A stretch of 64,000 nt of DNA from Antedon mediterranea (taxonomy: Eukaryota > Echinodermata > Crinoidea > Comatulida > Antedonidae), in contig NC_092672.1 of assembly GCF_964355755.1 (NCBI RefSeq), forward strand, positions 32,236,501 to 32,300,500, written 5' to 3'. The notes beneath the pieces are model-generated. The model worked only from the letters and a program-made list of their open reading frames with translations. It was not told the origin of the DNA and did not search any database. Below are positions 1 through 13,224 of the stretch, piece by piece. Every line of letters starts with the position of its first letter. Positions within the stretch are counted from its first letter, which is position 1. Made by a program: the position numbers and the translations under genes.

Positions 1-200
1 CAATACATCTTTAAATTCACTCCAGTATTGCATTTAAATTTTACCGTACTTAGTACTGGACAGAAATTCCAACTAGATTCCATTCTTAAGATAATTTTGC
101 TCAGATCACCCAAATTCTACTTATTCTTATTCCACGGTAATTCGGATCTTTTATTAAATATTTCTGGCTTTTAAGCATATAGACAATATCATAAACTTAC

Positions 201-3200
201 TGCGTAGATTTTGTGGAATAGAAAGGTGACTGTAATATTCCGGCAGGAAAAGCTGAAATAAAATAATTTCATTATCAAATTCAATTTTACAGTTTACGCT
301 AAACTCGAGCGGAATGCTAACATTAAACAAGAAATATATTAACAATGTGCGCTCTGTAGTCTAGTTGTCCGGATTGTAAATGTTCAAAGACGTAGCATAG
401 ATAAGAAATAAAACATGATTTAAAATAAAAAGTATTACAAATATACTCACTAATAAAATTACTAGCATGATGATAAAAGGCATTCACAACTATGACGGTT
501 GACCCAGGCCACCTGGAATGGTAATTTCATTGAGGTTAAAGCTATTTTACTTTTAGGTTAGTTTTTCTAGTTACAAGCTTGTCAAGATACGAAATAGATA
601 TAAGTATTTATCATTATTATTATATATTCTTTATACTGGGTAGCTTCTTCAGTCTAAGACTGGGCCTAGTACGGTATATTATATGACAAGTTTGTGACAG
701 TGGCTGTGTGTGAATTAGTACATTAGGGTAACCCCCCTACTTGTCTCGAAAGATGTACTAGGTTCTTAAAAGTGTACTTGAGCCAGATGTGTACACTGGT
801 GGAACTACGATTTATAGTCCTTAAATATTGATAATATTACGTAATGAAAGATAATACAAAACTTACTTATATTTGTCGACTGGTTTTCGAAGCTTTATCA
901 TATTTTGCCACGAGTTTTCCGTATACGCTCCAATGACATTCTCGAAGTATTTGGCAGAATCTATGTTTATCTAAGTTTAATCAAATGTACGTATTATTAA
1001 ATACAAAACGCTTCGTCTGAACGCATTTCTTAAACCGTGCATTGGATTCACCCTTGACACTAAAATACATTATATTCGGTGGATTTAAATGTTCGAAAAG
1101 AAACGTGGGTTTTTTAGATACTACACATATTTTGTATTACCATATAATGTTAAATACTATACTATCTTTACTCTGATCCAACACACACAAAACCCAAAAC
1201 AGAAACATTATGACTTACCCTTTCGTATTGCTGATTAATATGGTCGACATCGACCATATAGGGATCGTAACCCACCATCTGCCGTATCGACTTCGCCTGC
1301 CATAATTAATCAACATACATTTTAGAATTAGATAAAAAGATCAAGGAAGAATGAGTGGGACGACGAGCACAAGACTATAAACCTCTGTCTACAATATCAA
1401 ACTACTTTGACAAAAAAAGTGTGATGTGCCCAAATATGGTAGTTGTATGACATCATCATTTCCATATATGAGCACATCACATTTTTGTCACATACAATTT
1501 GATAGTGTAGACAAGGCGTTAGGCCTAATTGCCATATTAAATTCTAAGGTAAAGATATAGAATAATAATAAATATAAACGTCGAAATGCATGGATCTTAC
1601 CAAGAACACTGTTACAGAATATTATTCTCTTTTAGTATTTTGATTCTTTTGATTTATACAATATTTTAAAAATGTAGAGGGCGGTGTACCCCTGTCCAAA
1701 ATTCTGCGATTCATTTCACAACTTTTAGGCCCTAGGCCCCTTATTTCAAAATCATGAATACGGTACCTTTTTTATTGCATTTGTTCTCGTGTAGTCATCC
1801 ATCCAATCCGTTTTATGTATTAGTTCTTCAAGTGAATCTTTTATATCGCCAATCATTTCATCAGCCTATAAACAAAATTAGTACAAACTTTAATGATAAA
1901 AAGGGATATCGAAGATTCGGAACCATCATGGAACAATTTTAAATGATCAAGTAGGCCTATCAAGTATATATTGTGGCTGGGAATATGTTACGTGTATTTG
2001 GGGTTTTTTATGGTGCAATGGTGTGAACACATTGATATTTACGATTCGTTGCCTATTTAAAATGTAACGTAAACATGTGGTTGAAACTGGTGCAATTAAG
2101 TCGTGTGAACACATACTGAAACTTACGACACGTTTGCTTTCTTCGTCAAAGTATTTCTTGATAAACGGATATCCTAGTGCGCCCCCAATGAATCTGTTCG
2201 TTTTGTCGATGCAGAACCTCCACCGAGACGGCTCCTTTTCTTCGCCTCGCGTCACTCGCAGATATTTCTGACGGAACTCGCGTTCATTCTTGCCAAGGTG
2301 AAGTGAGAAGTCTTTGATGAACCTTGCGATTAAGTAATTTGCAACTACTCTGCAATGATCAAGAAATATGTTACATTGATGTAGTCGATCCTGTGTATCT
2401 ATAATTTGTGCAGTAGCATAGGCAAATTATTTGTGTCTAGCAAACTTGAATGTAGGCCTACCTTTTAGGCGTCTGCTGCAAAAGCCCGCCAATTTTCTTA
2501 ACATATGGAATAGAGCAGACGATCAGTGGTTCCATTTCTTCATCAAGATTCAGTTCAGTTTCTTCGAAAATACCATTAAAGTATGGCACCCACTCAATCT
2601 AAGGAAATGAACCAAAAACAGATTTGATAATCTGTTACTCTCTACAAATCTATAATTTAATTTGTATGATCTTTCATCGTCGAAAATGTCTTTTAGTTTC
2701 TTTTTTCCCAAGTAGTTTAGTAAAGACGTAGCAAACTTTGTTTGTTAAGTTAGTAAAACAGTTGAGAGACTGCAGAAAAGTTTCCAGAAGTCGACACTTT
2801 AGTAACTAGATAGATACACATGGCACCAAAACCTACGTATGGTGACATTTCTTTTAATTCCGAAATCGTCTTTTTGTTGTATAAATCCATGATGTTGCGC
2901 CTTGCCGCTTTGTCCTCTGAAATCTGAAGAAAACAATTGATAGTATTTTAAAAGATGATAATGAAAAGATCTGTTCAAAGGGGTTGTTAAAGAAAGGAGA
3001 AAAGGGTGTTTGGTTTCGGTATATAGGACGTAATGCATCAACGGGTGTTTGTGGTAGCCACAATGATCGAAGCAGGGTCCTGGGTATAATGATTTAACGT
3101 ATCTACACCAACAGATTTGTTGGAAATTACTTTCGCTCCAGAATGAATATACGCCCTTATAGCGGATATGTTCTACTTTTTAAAAAACCTACCTCCGCCA

Positions 3201-6200
3201 ACTGTTGCTCAAAGCGGAAAGCATCTAACATACTTTCATACGCCTTTTTTCTATCATGATCTAGGCGTAAGGTTGTTGCCATACTGGTCATGAAATCAAT
3301 ATAAGCCGCAGTAATCTGACAATAAAAAGAAAACATTAGAGAGCCTATGTTCAAGATTTTTTTAAAGCTTTTACTTTTAGACCAGCTTAGAATTTACTAC
3401 TGTGCGTCTTGCGTAAATATTCTAATGCCTCTTCACGTCGCCTAAAGAGACTTCATAGAACTTAATATGGTGCAAACTTGTACATACTCCTTTCACATCG
3501 CCTAGTACAGCCAAGGCAATCTAAAAACAGGATTCTGAGCTCCGGACATCAAATGATTTATATATGGCTGCGACACGATCAGTACCACGCTCTTAAGCGT
3601 GGTTCCCACTAGCGACGCAACGCAAGAACGTAACGCAACGCAAGTGAATTGACCAATCACAAGCGATGGTTCATTCGCTTGTGATTGCTAACTGTCTATA
3701 ATTTCGCTTGTCATTGGTTAAAACGCTTGCGTTGCGTTTACGTCCTTGCGTTACGTCCTAGTGGGAACCAAGCTTTAACAGACACCGCGCGCCGCGCAGA
3801 ACGTACATAGTACAGTACTGTTGCTATTTGTCGCAGCCAGACATAAGATCAAAGGACTGTTACGAGTTCCTATCTTGGCAAGCCAAGCTCAGTGTCCTGT
3901 TGTTAGATTGCCTTGGTAAAACTCCGGAGTTTACATACACATGGCGCGTCAACACCGGCGCTCTGTTGCGCCCCAATGTGTGTAAATTCCGGGGTTTCAC
4001 TAGGCAACGTGAAAGTAGTAGTAAACTACTGAGATCAATATTACGTCCAAAGAAGTCTTTTTACTTCACGTGACAGGATTTGAACCCAGAATAAGAATGT
4101 GATTTAATAGCCAAGCTTTATAACCAACATCTGCACTATTGTCCTCATTGTTTCTGGTCGACAACTGTGTGTGGTATACACAACTAGGCCGGTTTATTAC
4201 CAAAAGATTATAGTAATAAAGCCTCTACTTATGGCAGCCCAGAACCCCAGAGAGCCGCTTAATGTCACATTGCTTTGTTTAGACATAACTATTTTGACAG
4301 ACACATCTTCACATTTGAAAATGAATATAAACTATTGAAATAATTAAACGTTAATAGCTGACCTAAACATTTTAATCTTTGACATTTAGTTTGAATAATT
4401 TTCAATTAATTTTCTCGTGTTTGACATTTAGATATGTAATAATCGCCGATTACCTGCATAGTAGCAATTTATATAAATTGTTGGATAGAAATGTCATTCG
4501 TACTCTACCTTATTTGTAATGTTGGTTTTATAGTATTCGGCGCTTTCAATTCCGAGCTCAGGCTGATCTATCTGAAATATAGTAACGATAGTCTTAATAG
4601 TCGAATACATTTGTTTAATACATTCATTATTGATTTCCGATACAATTTAACCACAGCGTGTATATATCATACACTGTAAACTACAGATCTACTACTAAAG
4701 CTCTGTTTACACTATCAAACTTATATCTGACAACAAATATGTGATGTGTCCATGTATGGACAAGATGATGTCATTTGATCACTACCATTATTTGCGCATC
4801 ACACCTTTTTTTTTTTGTCAAACTAGTTTGATAGTGTAGACAGAGCTTGAGTTTGATATATACCGTGCTGTAATAACATAAAACAAACTATTTAAAAAAA
4901 ATGACACTGGTCATTGGCATTTTCAAGATTTGCCAATTTGTTCAATATTTTCACCACTGTGATTATAAGATTGGTATTAAACAAGCCTATCAGGTTGTTT
5001 AATAATTTAATGTTTGCAAACCGATTCTTTATAGTCTTTGAATATTTCTCCACAAAGTCCATATTTGGTGTTTACCATTCCATGACACTTTGATTTACTA
5101 TATAAAGGTTATATCATTATATAATTGTTGATAAAATGTGATTTTATAAACACGTCAATTAGGATTACAGTTTAGGTTTTACAACCCCCTTTGATTGATT
5201 TACTATCGTTTATTTTTAATTGAATACATTTAAAGTGTGTGGTCTTATTACATTTTGGTCAATGATCTGTGTGCTATGAAACGCGAAAGGGGCAAAACGC
5301 TAGTCGTATTTGTGTGTCGCTTCTTTATTTGGTATCGATGCCCAGCAGCAATGTTCACACCGGATAGAAAGTCTGTCGGTCAGAAGCATTGGTGAAGTTT
5401 AGAGTTAGGTCAAAGAGAGGTTTACAGAGTAACATGTTGTACTTGATTAGTTGACATTTCATTTGCTGTTTGGACAGCGAGGATATTTACGACTTTGTTA
5501 CCGCATGTAATCGTGTCTTTTAAACAATTTCATTATCATCATGTTGCAAGATAACTATAAACTATAGTAGATATTTACAGGACAGTAAGAAGTTTAGCAG
5601 TTTCGTTTAATTTAATCCAAGTACTTGTACAATGTTTACAAATCATTGGATGTATACACTGAGAAAGTGGTCACGCAAAACATAGTGTGGTTAAAGTTTG
5701 TAATAAATGGAAACGTTATCCTATTTACCGTCGTTTCAAGATGTCATTGACACAAATTCGACGCGCGCGTACAAAAACCATTTTCATAAACTTTAGTATA
5801 GTATGTAGTATATAACAGTTTCCCTGAGTTCAAAGCACGCAAAACATACTAATATTATTAAAGTGTGCAGTAATGAATGTGGTATTTTTAAATCATAGTT
5901 CACTAATTCGACGCGCGCGTACAAAAGGTATTTTCAACAATGTATGAACGCGCGCGTAATACTATACAGTATTTGTTTGTTTCTGTTATATTTTTTAGGC
6001 TACCCAAATTGTTAATCTGACTTGTTACTACTTTATTTGTTTATAATTACACGGTAGGTAGGTATCGGTACTAGACCTACTCAAATAAAAAATTAGGTCC
6101 AGCCACAACTCTTGGCATGTAAAAATGCTGTGAATGAGTTATCATTGTCATATTATGTTGCGTTAACCCAAACCATGTGTCATTTTTTAGTTCAGATATC

Positions 6201-9200
6201 ATAGTCAAATTAGTAGACCTACCGATCATAATGTCACTTAACAGCAATATACTGTAAGTGGTAATGGGAGAAGTAATAAAACATAGTGACATTTATTGGT
6301 AGTCACTTTATTTAAAAATTCCCATTACTAGCGATGGATTAACGATAGTAAAACTTTATGACTTAGCACGATATCAGAGGCGGCATCCAATTTCCAACTG
6401 ACTCCATTCCTGAAATGATAATTCTTCTACATATTCTATATTCTGGTGGTGCAGATCAAATATATTTTTTTTTGGCCAAAGAACATAGATACGACATTTT
6501 AACGCTTGAATTTAGGTTGCTGGCAATACAATTTTTACAATAGCAAAAATAGTAGATTATTTACTTTTATTGTCCGACATTATGTGGAAATGTACAGGTC
6601 AACTCGGCCTAAATATGTAGTATGTATCCGATTGGGGATTCTTTGATCAATTAAGCTAGGTTCCCACTAAAAACAACGAGGATGTAAGTGCGTAACAAGC
6701 AATTTGACCAATCACGACGATGAGTCTACGTCTAAAACTCTGTCTACACTATCAACAACAAAAAAGTGTGATGTGCCCATATACGGTAGTGATATGACGT
6801 CATCGTGTCTGTATATGGACACATCACATTATTTTGTCACATAAAGTTTGATAGTGTAGACAGAGCTTAAGTTAGAACCAAGCTGTAAATATTACTCACG
6901 TATATGATATTTAAAATTGAGTTAGCAAAGTCTTCTCCAACTGCTTGACTAAATATGTAATTTTTATCGATTATAAGACGCATTTTGATCAGGATTTCCG
7001 TTAGATTCCACGAATCTTCATCAAACGCTCCGTCCTCCATAACAGGCCAGCCACCAAGTGTGTGTATTAATTGTGTAATTTGCTGGACACTGATACTGTC
7101 TATCAAAGCTGTGAAAGAATATCTCTATTGCATTTACTGGTGAATTTACACAGACGAGCAGTAACGGTAATACAACATTTATAGTTATAGTTATTCCTTA
7201 TGACCATTTACACACAACGCGGAGCCGACGAGCGGTTTCTGCTCAGGATAGACACAGATTTTACGTGGGACAAGCTACGATGTTTACCGCTTACCGTTAC
7301 CGCTTGTCTGTGTAAATAGTCCTTCAGAATGAAAAACTTCTCCTTGGGTTTATAGATATTTTTGTAAACTAAACAGTCGATAATTTACATTGTTGTAATT
7401 ATGTAAGATTTTTGACGCACCTTCATCCATACATGATCTATAAAATTGTTTAGCTTTTACTACAGCTTCTATATCGGTCTCCAAAATATCCTCTTCAATT
7501 ATTCCTACAAAAAATTTGTATATACTGTATACTTGTAAAGTGGCATCATTTCATATAGATCAAGTCTCAAGATATGGTTTTTAAAAAAAGGAAAGAAGAG
7601 AACCAAAACCAGAAGGATAATGGCAAGAGGGTGAAGAAGAAGAGAAATGTACAGTAGTTGTTCTTAGTTGTTATAAAGAGAAAGAGGAAACTAAAGAAAA
7701 GAAAAAGGTTACACAATCAGTTGTTGTACAAGATTATGAAGAGGTTGAGGAAAAGTAACAGGATTATTGAAACACCTTAAGTTGTTGTAAAAAAAAAGAG
7801 AAGGTTGAGGAAAATTAACAGGGGTGACAGTCATCGAAACACCTTAAGTTGTTATAAAAAGAAAGAAGAGGTTGAGGAAAAGGAACAGGAGTGAAAGTCT
7901 TTGAAACACCTTAAGTTGTTATAAAAAGAAAGAGGATATTAGGGAAAAGCAACAGGATTGAAAGTCATTATAACGCCTTATGTTATAAGGAGAAAGAGGA
8001 GGTTGAAGAAAGGCAACGAATTCAGTTATAAAAAGAAAGAAGTTGAGGAAAGTAGTTTTACTGTGGAATACCCTTCCGTCCGAACATGATAGACAAGCAT
8101 TGTAACGGCTTCAGTTGTTGTAAAGTGAAAGACATGGTTGAGAAAAGGGAACCTAGTTTAACGCTTTCAGATATTATACCCTAAGGATCTTACCTTTACA
8201 CATAACATTTAACCTATCAGAGAGTTGTGTGAAGATGAACAAGCCAGCTTCTTCGTCTGGTATGACAGACTTCTCTTTCCAGCCGCCACATGCGTATTCG
8301 TAAAAGTTTTCACAAGGATTTACATCAGTATTCATTTTGGAAATAAGACTTGCGGCTGAATAACAATCCAACAATTCAATAGTTGTTTAGATCAATAATT
8401 GTTAATTAAAAATATTGGTTTTAAAAATTGGAGGATAGTAGGCCTAATTAACTTTCCCTTTCCCATTAACATAGACTTTAAGGAAAAACGTCATGTTTTC
8501 TATTTCTCATCTACTCCATATTACTTCAGAGGTAATTTGGTGTTATCTTTATGGAAATACCTATTATTATTAACTTATTTAAATTACACGACTTCTTCCA
8601 AACACGGATCTAATCAAGATTAAATCATCGTTACACACATTCTTTGACGAACCTTAGACCATTTGATATCATTTCTAGACCTTTCTTATCCCAAAAGAGC
8701 TAAAATATGATGTGGGCATTCAACACGTAGGCCTACACAACCTGGACCCTGAAAATGCAGATTAGACCCATATTTAAATGTGGCAGCAACTACCATTGCC
8801 AGGACACATTTACTCTTTTTGAATAGGCCTACCAAATTGCGGACCAAAACAACAATGTTGAATGTAACTTTATTAAAGAATTAGCACACTAACCTACTTC
8901 GACACAATCTGACGTCATACATACGGGTGATTTGTTCTCGAACTGAAGACCTTGGATTGAACTGCTGTTTTCTTTATCTAAATTACAAAAATTGAAAATA
9001 AAAAATATTGTTTAATATCTAGGGCTACTATTCAATAAACCAAGTAGTGTTAGTTGGCTGGTTTATAATCAGTTTACGTTTTTCGTCTTGCGAAATTACG
9101 CATTCGGCTATTTTATGACGTTTCCTTTGTCATATGGACAGGATGGTTTTGTGTTGTCTTATTTTTCTGTCATTTTTTGCCATTTTTGTAGGAGCCGATT

Positions 9201-12200
9201 CGAGAGGTCTTTAGAGCTTTAATTGATTGCTGATTGATATGTTTTAATGTAGACTTAAACCAAGTTTGTCTTTCTACCTTTGCATTATCATATTCTTCAC
9301 CTTCAACTTTGAATTATTTACCTTTCGGAAGGCACAGCTCGATGATTTTAATTCATTTTATATAATGAAAAACTATCACTCTTCTTGTCTCTTTTGCATG
9401 TAAGCTCCGTTAACGCTACGCTGAACACTTAAGACTCGCTTTTCATTATGTTAACAATTGTTGAAGACTAAGCAATTCGTATTCATCCATCTCGTTAACA
9501 GGCTTGCAGTTATCGTTATTGGAGCCACTAATCAAACTATAGGTTCGATGGCTTTTAAATCGTACTACATAAATCAATTAAAATCGACAGAAGAATAAAC
9601 GAAAGAGAGGAAGATATCACTCGGAAGTTTTTGCTTTCCGGTTGTTCGAATGATATAGGAATATATTGACATTCTTATCAATGTAGTTAATCATTTTTTC
9701 TCTGAACTATTAATCTCTGTTGTATAGGTATCACTTCGAGTAATATTGGTTTGAAGGAAACTTTTAACAACATTAAATATCAACTGACAACTGTTATTAT
9801 TTAAGAAAAAGTAGTTCAATTAAAGGTTGGTTCCCACTCTAGGACGCAACGCAACAACGTGTATAGGTATCAACACATGTGAGTTAACAATCACAACTCG
9901 TCCTGGTGACGAGTTATAATCATCAAAGTAAGGTTGTCATTAGTTGAAGTTCCCACGAATTTTGTAAAGCGAACGTTTTAAGATAGAAATATACCATACC
10001 ATAGTATAGTAATGATATGATAACAATGTTACGAAAATATAAGCGATATCATTGTGTACCTTACGTCACGTTTGAAGTTTTCGTTTATGTATGTCAAGTA
10101 ATGTTTTATTCTAGAATGACGTAATTTTATATGCTCTCTTTCTAATAATCTTTAGAAAAGTAGAGCAACTTTAACCGTTTCATATCATCAGTATAGAAAG
10201 CCATTATATGTTGACTTGTATTGGCTAGTTAAAAACGGTTGGCCTGCCATCCACAGCACTGAGATGGATGATAGATTGAGGAGCTGATGAACGATTAGTA
10301 TGCACACCACGTGTGTTAATATTATTTTCAACGAGCACACTGTTTATACATCTAGAAGACCAAACAAGTGTTACGCACTTATCAACAAAATGAATGTGAG
10401 TAGAAATTGCAGAAATCTAACAGCAACCATTTTAAGAGATTGACGATGGTGTATAAAAATGTTATTTCTTTCATTTTTTTTAGCAGCAGGCCTTACGCAA
10501 TAGACTTGTTATTTCCACAAATGTTTGCGTAAGAAGAATTTTTGTTTAATAATAATAACTTTATTGACAAACACTTTTGTATTAGTGACAACACACTCAT
10601 TAGTGGTGCAGTCAACTTAAACTACATACAAATGAACATTATAAACCAAACATGTATGTATGTACACTCAACGATACATAGACATTAAATACAATAGTAA
10701 AACAAAACCAATGCAGTGGCTTTTCTTAACTTTTGACTTTAACTTTTTAAACTTTTTTTGTTTGTTCTCTCATCTAATTGTGTTTTGAATTCTTGTTCTT
10801 TAAACAAAATATTCTAAAGCTGGTTTTCCACTATAGGCGAATTTGTTCACACGAATCGATAGCGTCAGCTTATACGCATACGTATTCATTTTTTCATCTT
10901 CCAAATACCTCTCTACGCATGCGTATAAGCTGATGCTTTCGATTCGGGCGAACAAATTCGCCTATACTAGTGGAAAATCGGCTTTAACATGGTACTTTTC
11001 GTATTTGACCGCTGCACTATAGTTATAATGTTAAATACTGTATGTTTCCACGGATTTCCCCCGGTTTTACCCGACCTGATCCGACTTTTTGCTGACGTGT
11101 GAACGTACTAAATTGTTGTCTGCTATTAGTACATGGATGTTCACACCACGCACATCATCCCGAGTTGTGAACGTTGCACTATTCCTTTAGTGCGTTCTTT
11201 CTTTGGATTTTCTGATTTTTTTTAGTCGCATGCAAACGCGACTCTACAGCTCACTATGTCGGTCGGTCGGTAAACACTAACTCAAATTTGCGCACGCGAC
11301 TACAGCCATGTATATGGCCTGGTTCTGAGCTGATTCGGATTCTTGGCGCAAATTGCAGCAACGTATGCTAATTGATTGTAAAGCGTGGTTCCCACTAGAA
11401 CGCAACGCAGCGACGTATCGACGAAAAGTGCTGTATTGCGTAATCACAAGTGGAAACCGACGACATAATAGTGCTGCAAACATCGCAGGTTTCATGCAGG
11501 CGGGGGGAAAACACAATTATTGGAAGGGCATTTGCTTATAATGCGTTACGTTGCGTCGCAAGTGGGAACCAAGCTTACAGATGTTTATTAAATGTATTCC
11601 TCCTTTAAGATATAAATGGAATTTGACTGTTTTCGGGTGTAGGAATTTTGTGGTTTATCTTTCGGACTCACACTGCGCGCGTAGAAGAATAGGGCCTATG
11701 GTATGTGTTTTTTTTTTTATCAAACCAAAAGTTCTAGCGCGTATGGCACGGAAATTCCGACATACTAATTCTTCTAATACCAACACGTGAAGAATGAGTT
11801 GACTTCAATTAGTATAAACCTACATAATGTCTTGTTTAAATACGAGATCTGTTAAAAAGCACTTTGATTCTCACTTTATCGTTTCTCTCCCGAGACTCAC
11901 TATGAACTGTGACAGTATTTTTATTTACTACATACAATTGCTTTCTCAACGCGTGACAAACTTAACAATTTAATATTTCCGAAATCTTTTCGATTTATAT
12001 TTAAGTATAATGTTCTTGTTGTAACCTATCCTTCCGTAGTCAATAAGTCACTGAGAAGTACAACATTGTATATTGTAAAGCTTCCCACTAGGCCGCATCG
12101 CAAGAACGTAGATGCAAGCAAGTTGACCAATGGTAAGCGACAGTTCGAATAATCAATCGCTTATGATTGGTCAAATCATTTACGTTGCGCTAACGTACTT

Positions 12201-13224
12201 TGTGTTTGGGAACCAAGCACTAATAATGTAAACGTTACGTGAAACAGGCCTACCAATGAAAGATTATTTTAAAACAACCAATTGAAAGGTTCAATAGAAC
12301 TATAAGGTTCACGCACTATTTATATTGCTATGAGATACTACGTTTTATTTATTTGTCGGCGGTATCTTGGCATCGTCTTAATTAAAATGCCTTCAAATTA
12401 AGTTTAATGGCCTAGCTAGAAAGATATATTTGTTTAGAACCATTTACATCTGGCATATCTGTGACGTGATCATCATCGTATGTTATATCAATAAGCATAC
12501 CTTTCTGATTTATTTTTCAGTGTTATGTTGTATTAGTGACGTGAAAATAGCACTTGGCGCGCATAAAATGACTGATATTAGCGAACTTTCGTTTTGTTCT
12601 AAAACGAAACGGTAATACAAAAGATTAACCTGCGCATGCATTTAAGCAAAAAATACATAGTTTCGTTTATAATCAGAACTGTATTTGATCGATTTTAAAT
12701 TAGCTAACTTAGCTAACAAATCACAAGCGACAGTTCAAATGATTCATCGTGGCGTGATTGGGCAAATTATTTGCAGTGATCTATTTCTTGTGATTGGTTA
12801 AATTGCTCACTTAAAAAATACGCGCATGTGCGCAGTTACCGCCGTGTTACATCGAGGTAGTCTTTACAGGCATTTCTGAGGTCTGTACAAATTACAGAAC
12901 TGTTCCGACTCGATTATTTACAGATCGCTTACGCCTAACGTTGCGTTCAAATGGAAATCAAGCTTAAGATTTCTTGTAAACTTACCTGAGCGTTTGTCAA
13001 TAGCAAGAAACAGAACCAAGATACCACATGCAATAAAAGTTACTAAGAGAAGCAGAAGCAATCTCTTCTCTAACGATGTTCTCCTCGGACAACTGGAACC
13101 GCTGTGCCATATTTTCGGCTCATAGATTTGCCCATCATCATCCATCGAGTCCTGATTTTCCAGTTTTGTTTTCGACTTCAGTGGCACGAACTTCACTTCG
13201 TTGCCATTCAGTTCGAAATCATTT
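201..13224 (-). CDS. Endothelin-converting enzyme-like M13 metallopeptidase (partial, C-terminal catalytic exons outside window)
   Basis: Zinc metallopeptidase of the neprilysin/ECE family (M13), a type II membrane ectoenzyme that cleaves peptides. Fifteen exons with GT/AG borders keep one frame: 12986-13224, 8894-8977, 8194-8355, 7421-7504, 6900-7108, 4509-4571, 3193-3315, 2837-2923, 2462-2598, 2127-2349, 1767-1865, 1219-1296, 867-970, 451-512, 201-252, totalling 1806 nt or 602 codons. The first carries an EKR stop-transfer flank and a leucine-rich membrane anchor like that of ECE-1. Next come the M13 signature NPCENFYEYACGGW, then LGGWPV, IDQPELGIESAEYY, RWRFC, GYPFIKKYF, DWMDDYTR, YFENVIGAY, the substrate-binding NAFY and FPAGILQSPFY. 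The HExxH exon should follow within a few codons but lies left of base 1. The protein start is unresolved, because exon 12986-13224 begins at an acceptor and so needs an upstream exon. The anchor and FPAGILQ region favour ECE over neprilysin or PHEX. Confidence 0.92.
1381..1519. mobile_element. MITE family B copy
   Basis: Palindromic element with ends like (A)GCTCTGTCTACACTATC and internal GTGATGTGCCCATATATGG; flanked by TAA. Lies in an intron of the ECE-like gene. Confidence 0.65.
3511..3916. mobile_element. MITE family C copy, interrupted by MITE A
   Basis: Inverted ends CCAAGGCAATCTAA / TTAGATTGCCTTGG, with TGGCTGCGACACGATCAGT and TCGCAGCCAGACATAAGATC inside. An uninterrupted copy at 18556-18772 shows that the MITE A at 3596-3774 is a later insertion. 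Confidence 0.7.
3596..3774. mobile_element. MITE family A copy nested in family C
   Basis: 179 bp with ends AGCGTGGTTCCCACTAG / CTAGTGGGAACCAAGCT and a TTA duplication (3593-3595, 3775-3777). A 3-bp TWA duplication is typical of PIF/Harbinger elements. Confidence 0.8.
4699..4847. mobile_element. MITE family B copy
   Basis: AGCTCTGTTTACACTATC at the left, GATAGTGTAGACAGAGCT at the right. It lies 128 bp from exon 4509-4571 of the ECE-like gene. Confidence 0.7.
6654..6884. mobile_element. MITE family A copy split by MITE B
   Basis: Left half starts AGCTAGGTTCCCACTA; the right tip is GTTAGAACCAAGCT. The middle is occupied by a family B copy. Ends 15 bp from the donor side of exon 6900-7108. Confidence 0.6.
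6736..6867. mobile_element. MITE family B copy nested in family A
   Basis: Ends AACTCTGTCTACACTATC / GATAGTGTAGACAGAGCT with a perfect TAA duplication (6733-6735, 6868-6870). Confidence 0.75.
7138..7326. mobile_element. Inverted-repeat MITE
   Basis: GAATTTACACAGACGAGCAG at the left matches the reverse of CCGCTTGTCTGTGTAAATAG at the right. A related half appears near 54395-54436. Confidence 0.5.
7650..8140. repeat. Purine-rich tandem repeat, ~70-bp unit
   Basis: About six degenerate units of GTTGTTATAAAAAGAAAGA... GAGGTTGAGGAAAAG...AACAGG...GAAACACCTTAA in an intron of the ECE-like gene. Confidence 0.7.
10818..10983. mobile_element. Palindromic MITE
   Basis: AGCTGGTTTTCCACTATAGG / CCTATACTAGTGGAAAATCG with GCGAATTTGTTC in both arms; flanked by TAA and TTA. 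Confidence 0.65.
11226..11325. repeat. Repeat shared with 63.58-63.68 kb
   Basis: GCGACTCTACAGCTCACTATG, GTAAACACTAACTCAAATTTG and ACGCGACTACAG recur inside the hAT-like MITE at 63476-63736, so this is probably a remnant of that family. Confidence 0.5.
11382..11575. mobile_element. MITE family A copy
   Basis: AGCGTGGTTCCCACTAG / GTGGGAACCAAGCT, flanked by TAA and TAC. Short reading frames here on both strands are artefacts of the palindrome. Confidence 0.65.
12079..12219. mobile_element. MITE family A copy, degenerate
   Basis: AGCTTCCCACTAGG at the left and GGGAACCAAGC at the right, with the family core GACCAATGGTAAGCGACAG. Confidence 0.6.
12700..12968. mobile_element. Degenerate MITE family A remnant
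   Basis: AATCACAAGCGACAGTTCAAAT and CTTGTGATTGGTTAAATTGC cores, ending AAATCAAGCTTAAG close to the donor of exon 12986-13224. Confidence 0.4.

Noticed and set aside
1-195. HExxH catalytic exon of the M13 gene
   Set aside because: No reading of this stretch gives the HExxH motif or its neighbours, so it must lie left of the window.
3828-4073. 81-aa plus frame
   Set aside because: Lies across the right arm of the interrupted MITE C; no recognisable domain.
4441-4480. Possible ECE-like exon reading toward ATGCAG|GTAATC
   Set aside because: Peptide did not fit the family; the fitting exon (IDQPELGIESAEYY) was found at 4509-4571 with correct phases.
6590-6665. IDQR...-like reading on the minus strand as an M13 exon
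   Set aside because: Acceptor phase leads to an immediate stop and the peptide match is poor; it lies at a MITE boundary.
11277-11541. Overlapping frames on both strands
   Set aside because: Products of the palindromic MITE A and adjacent repeat.
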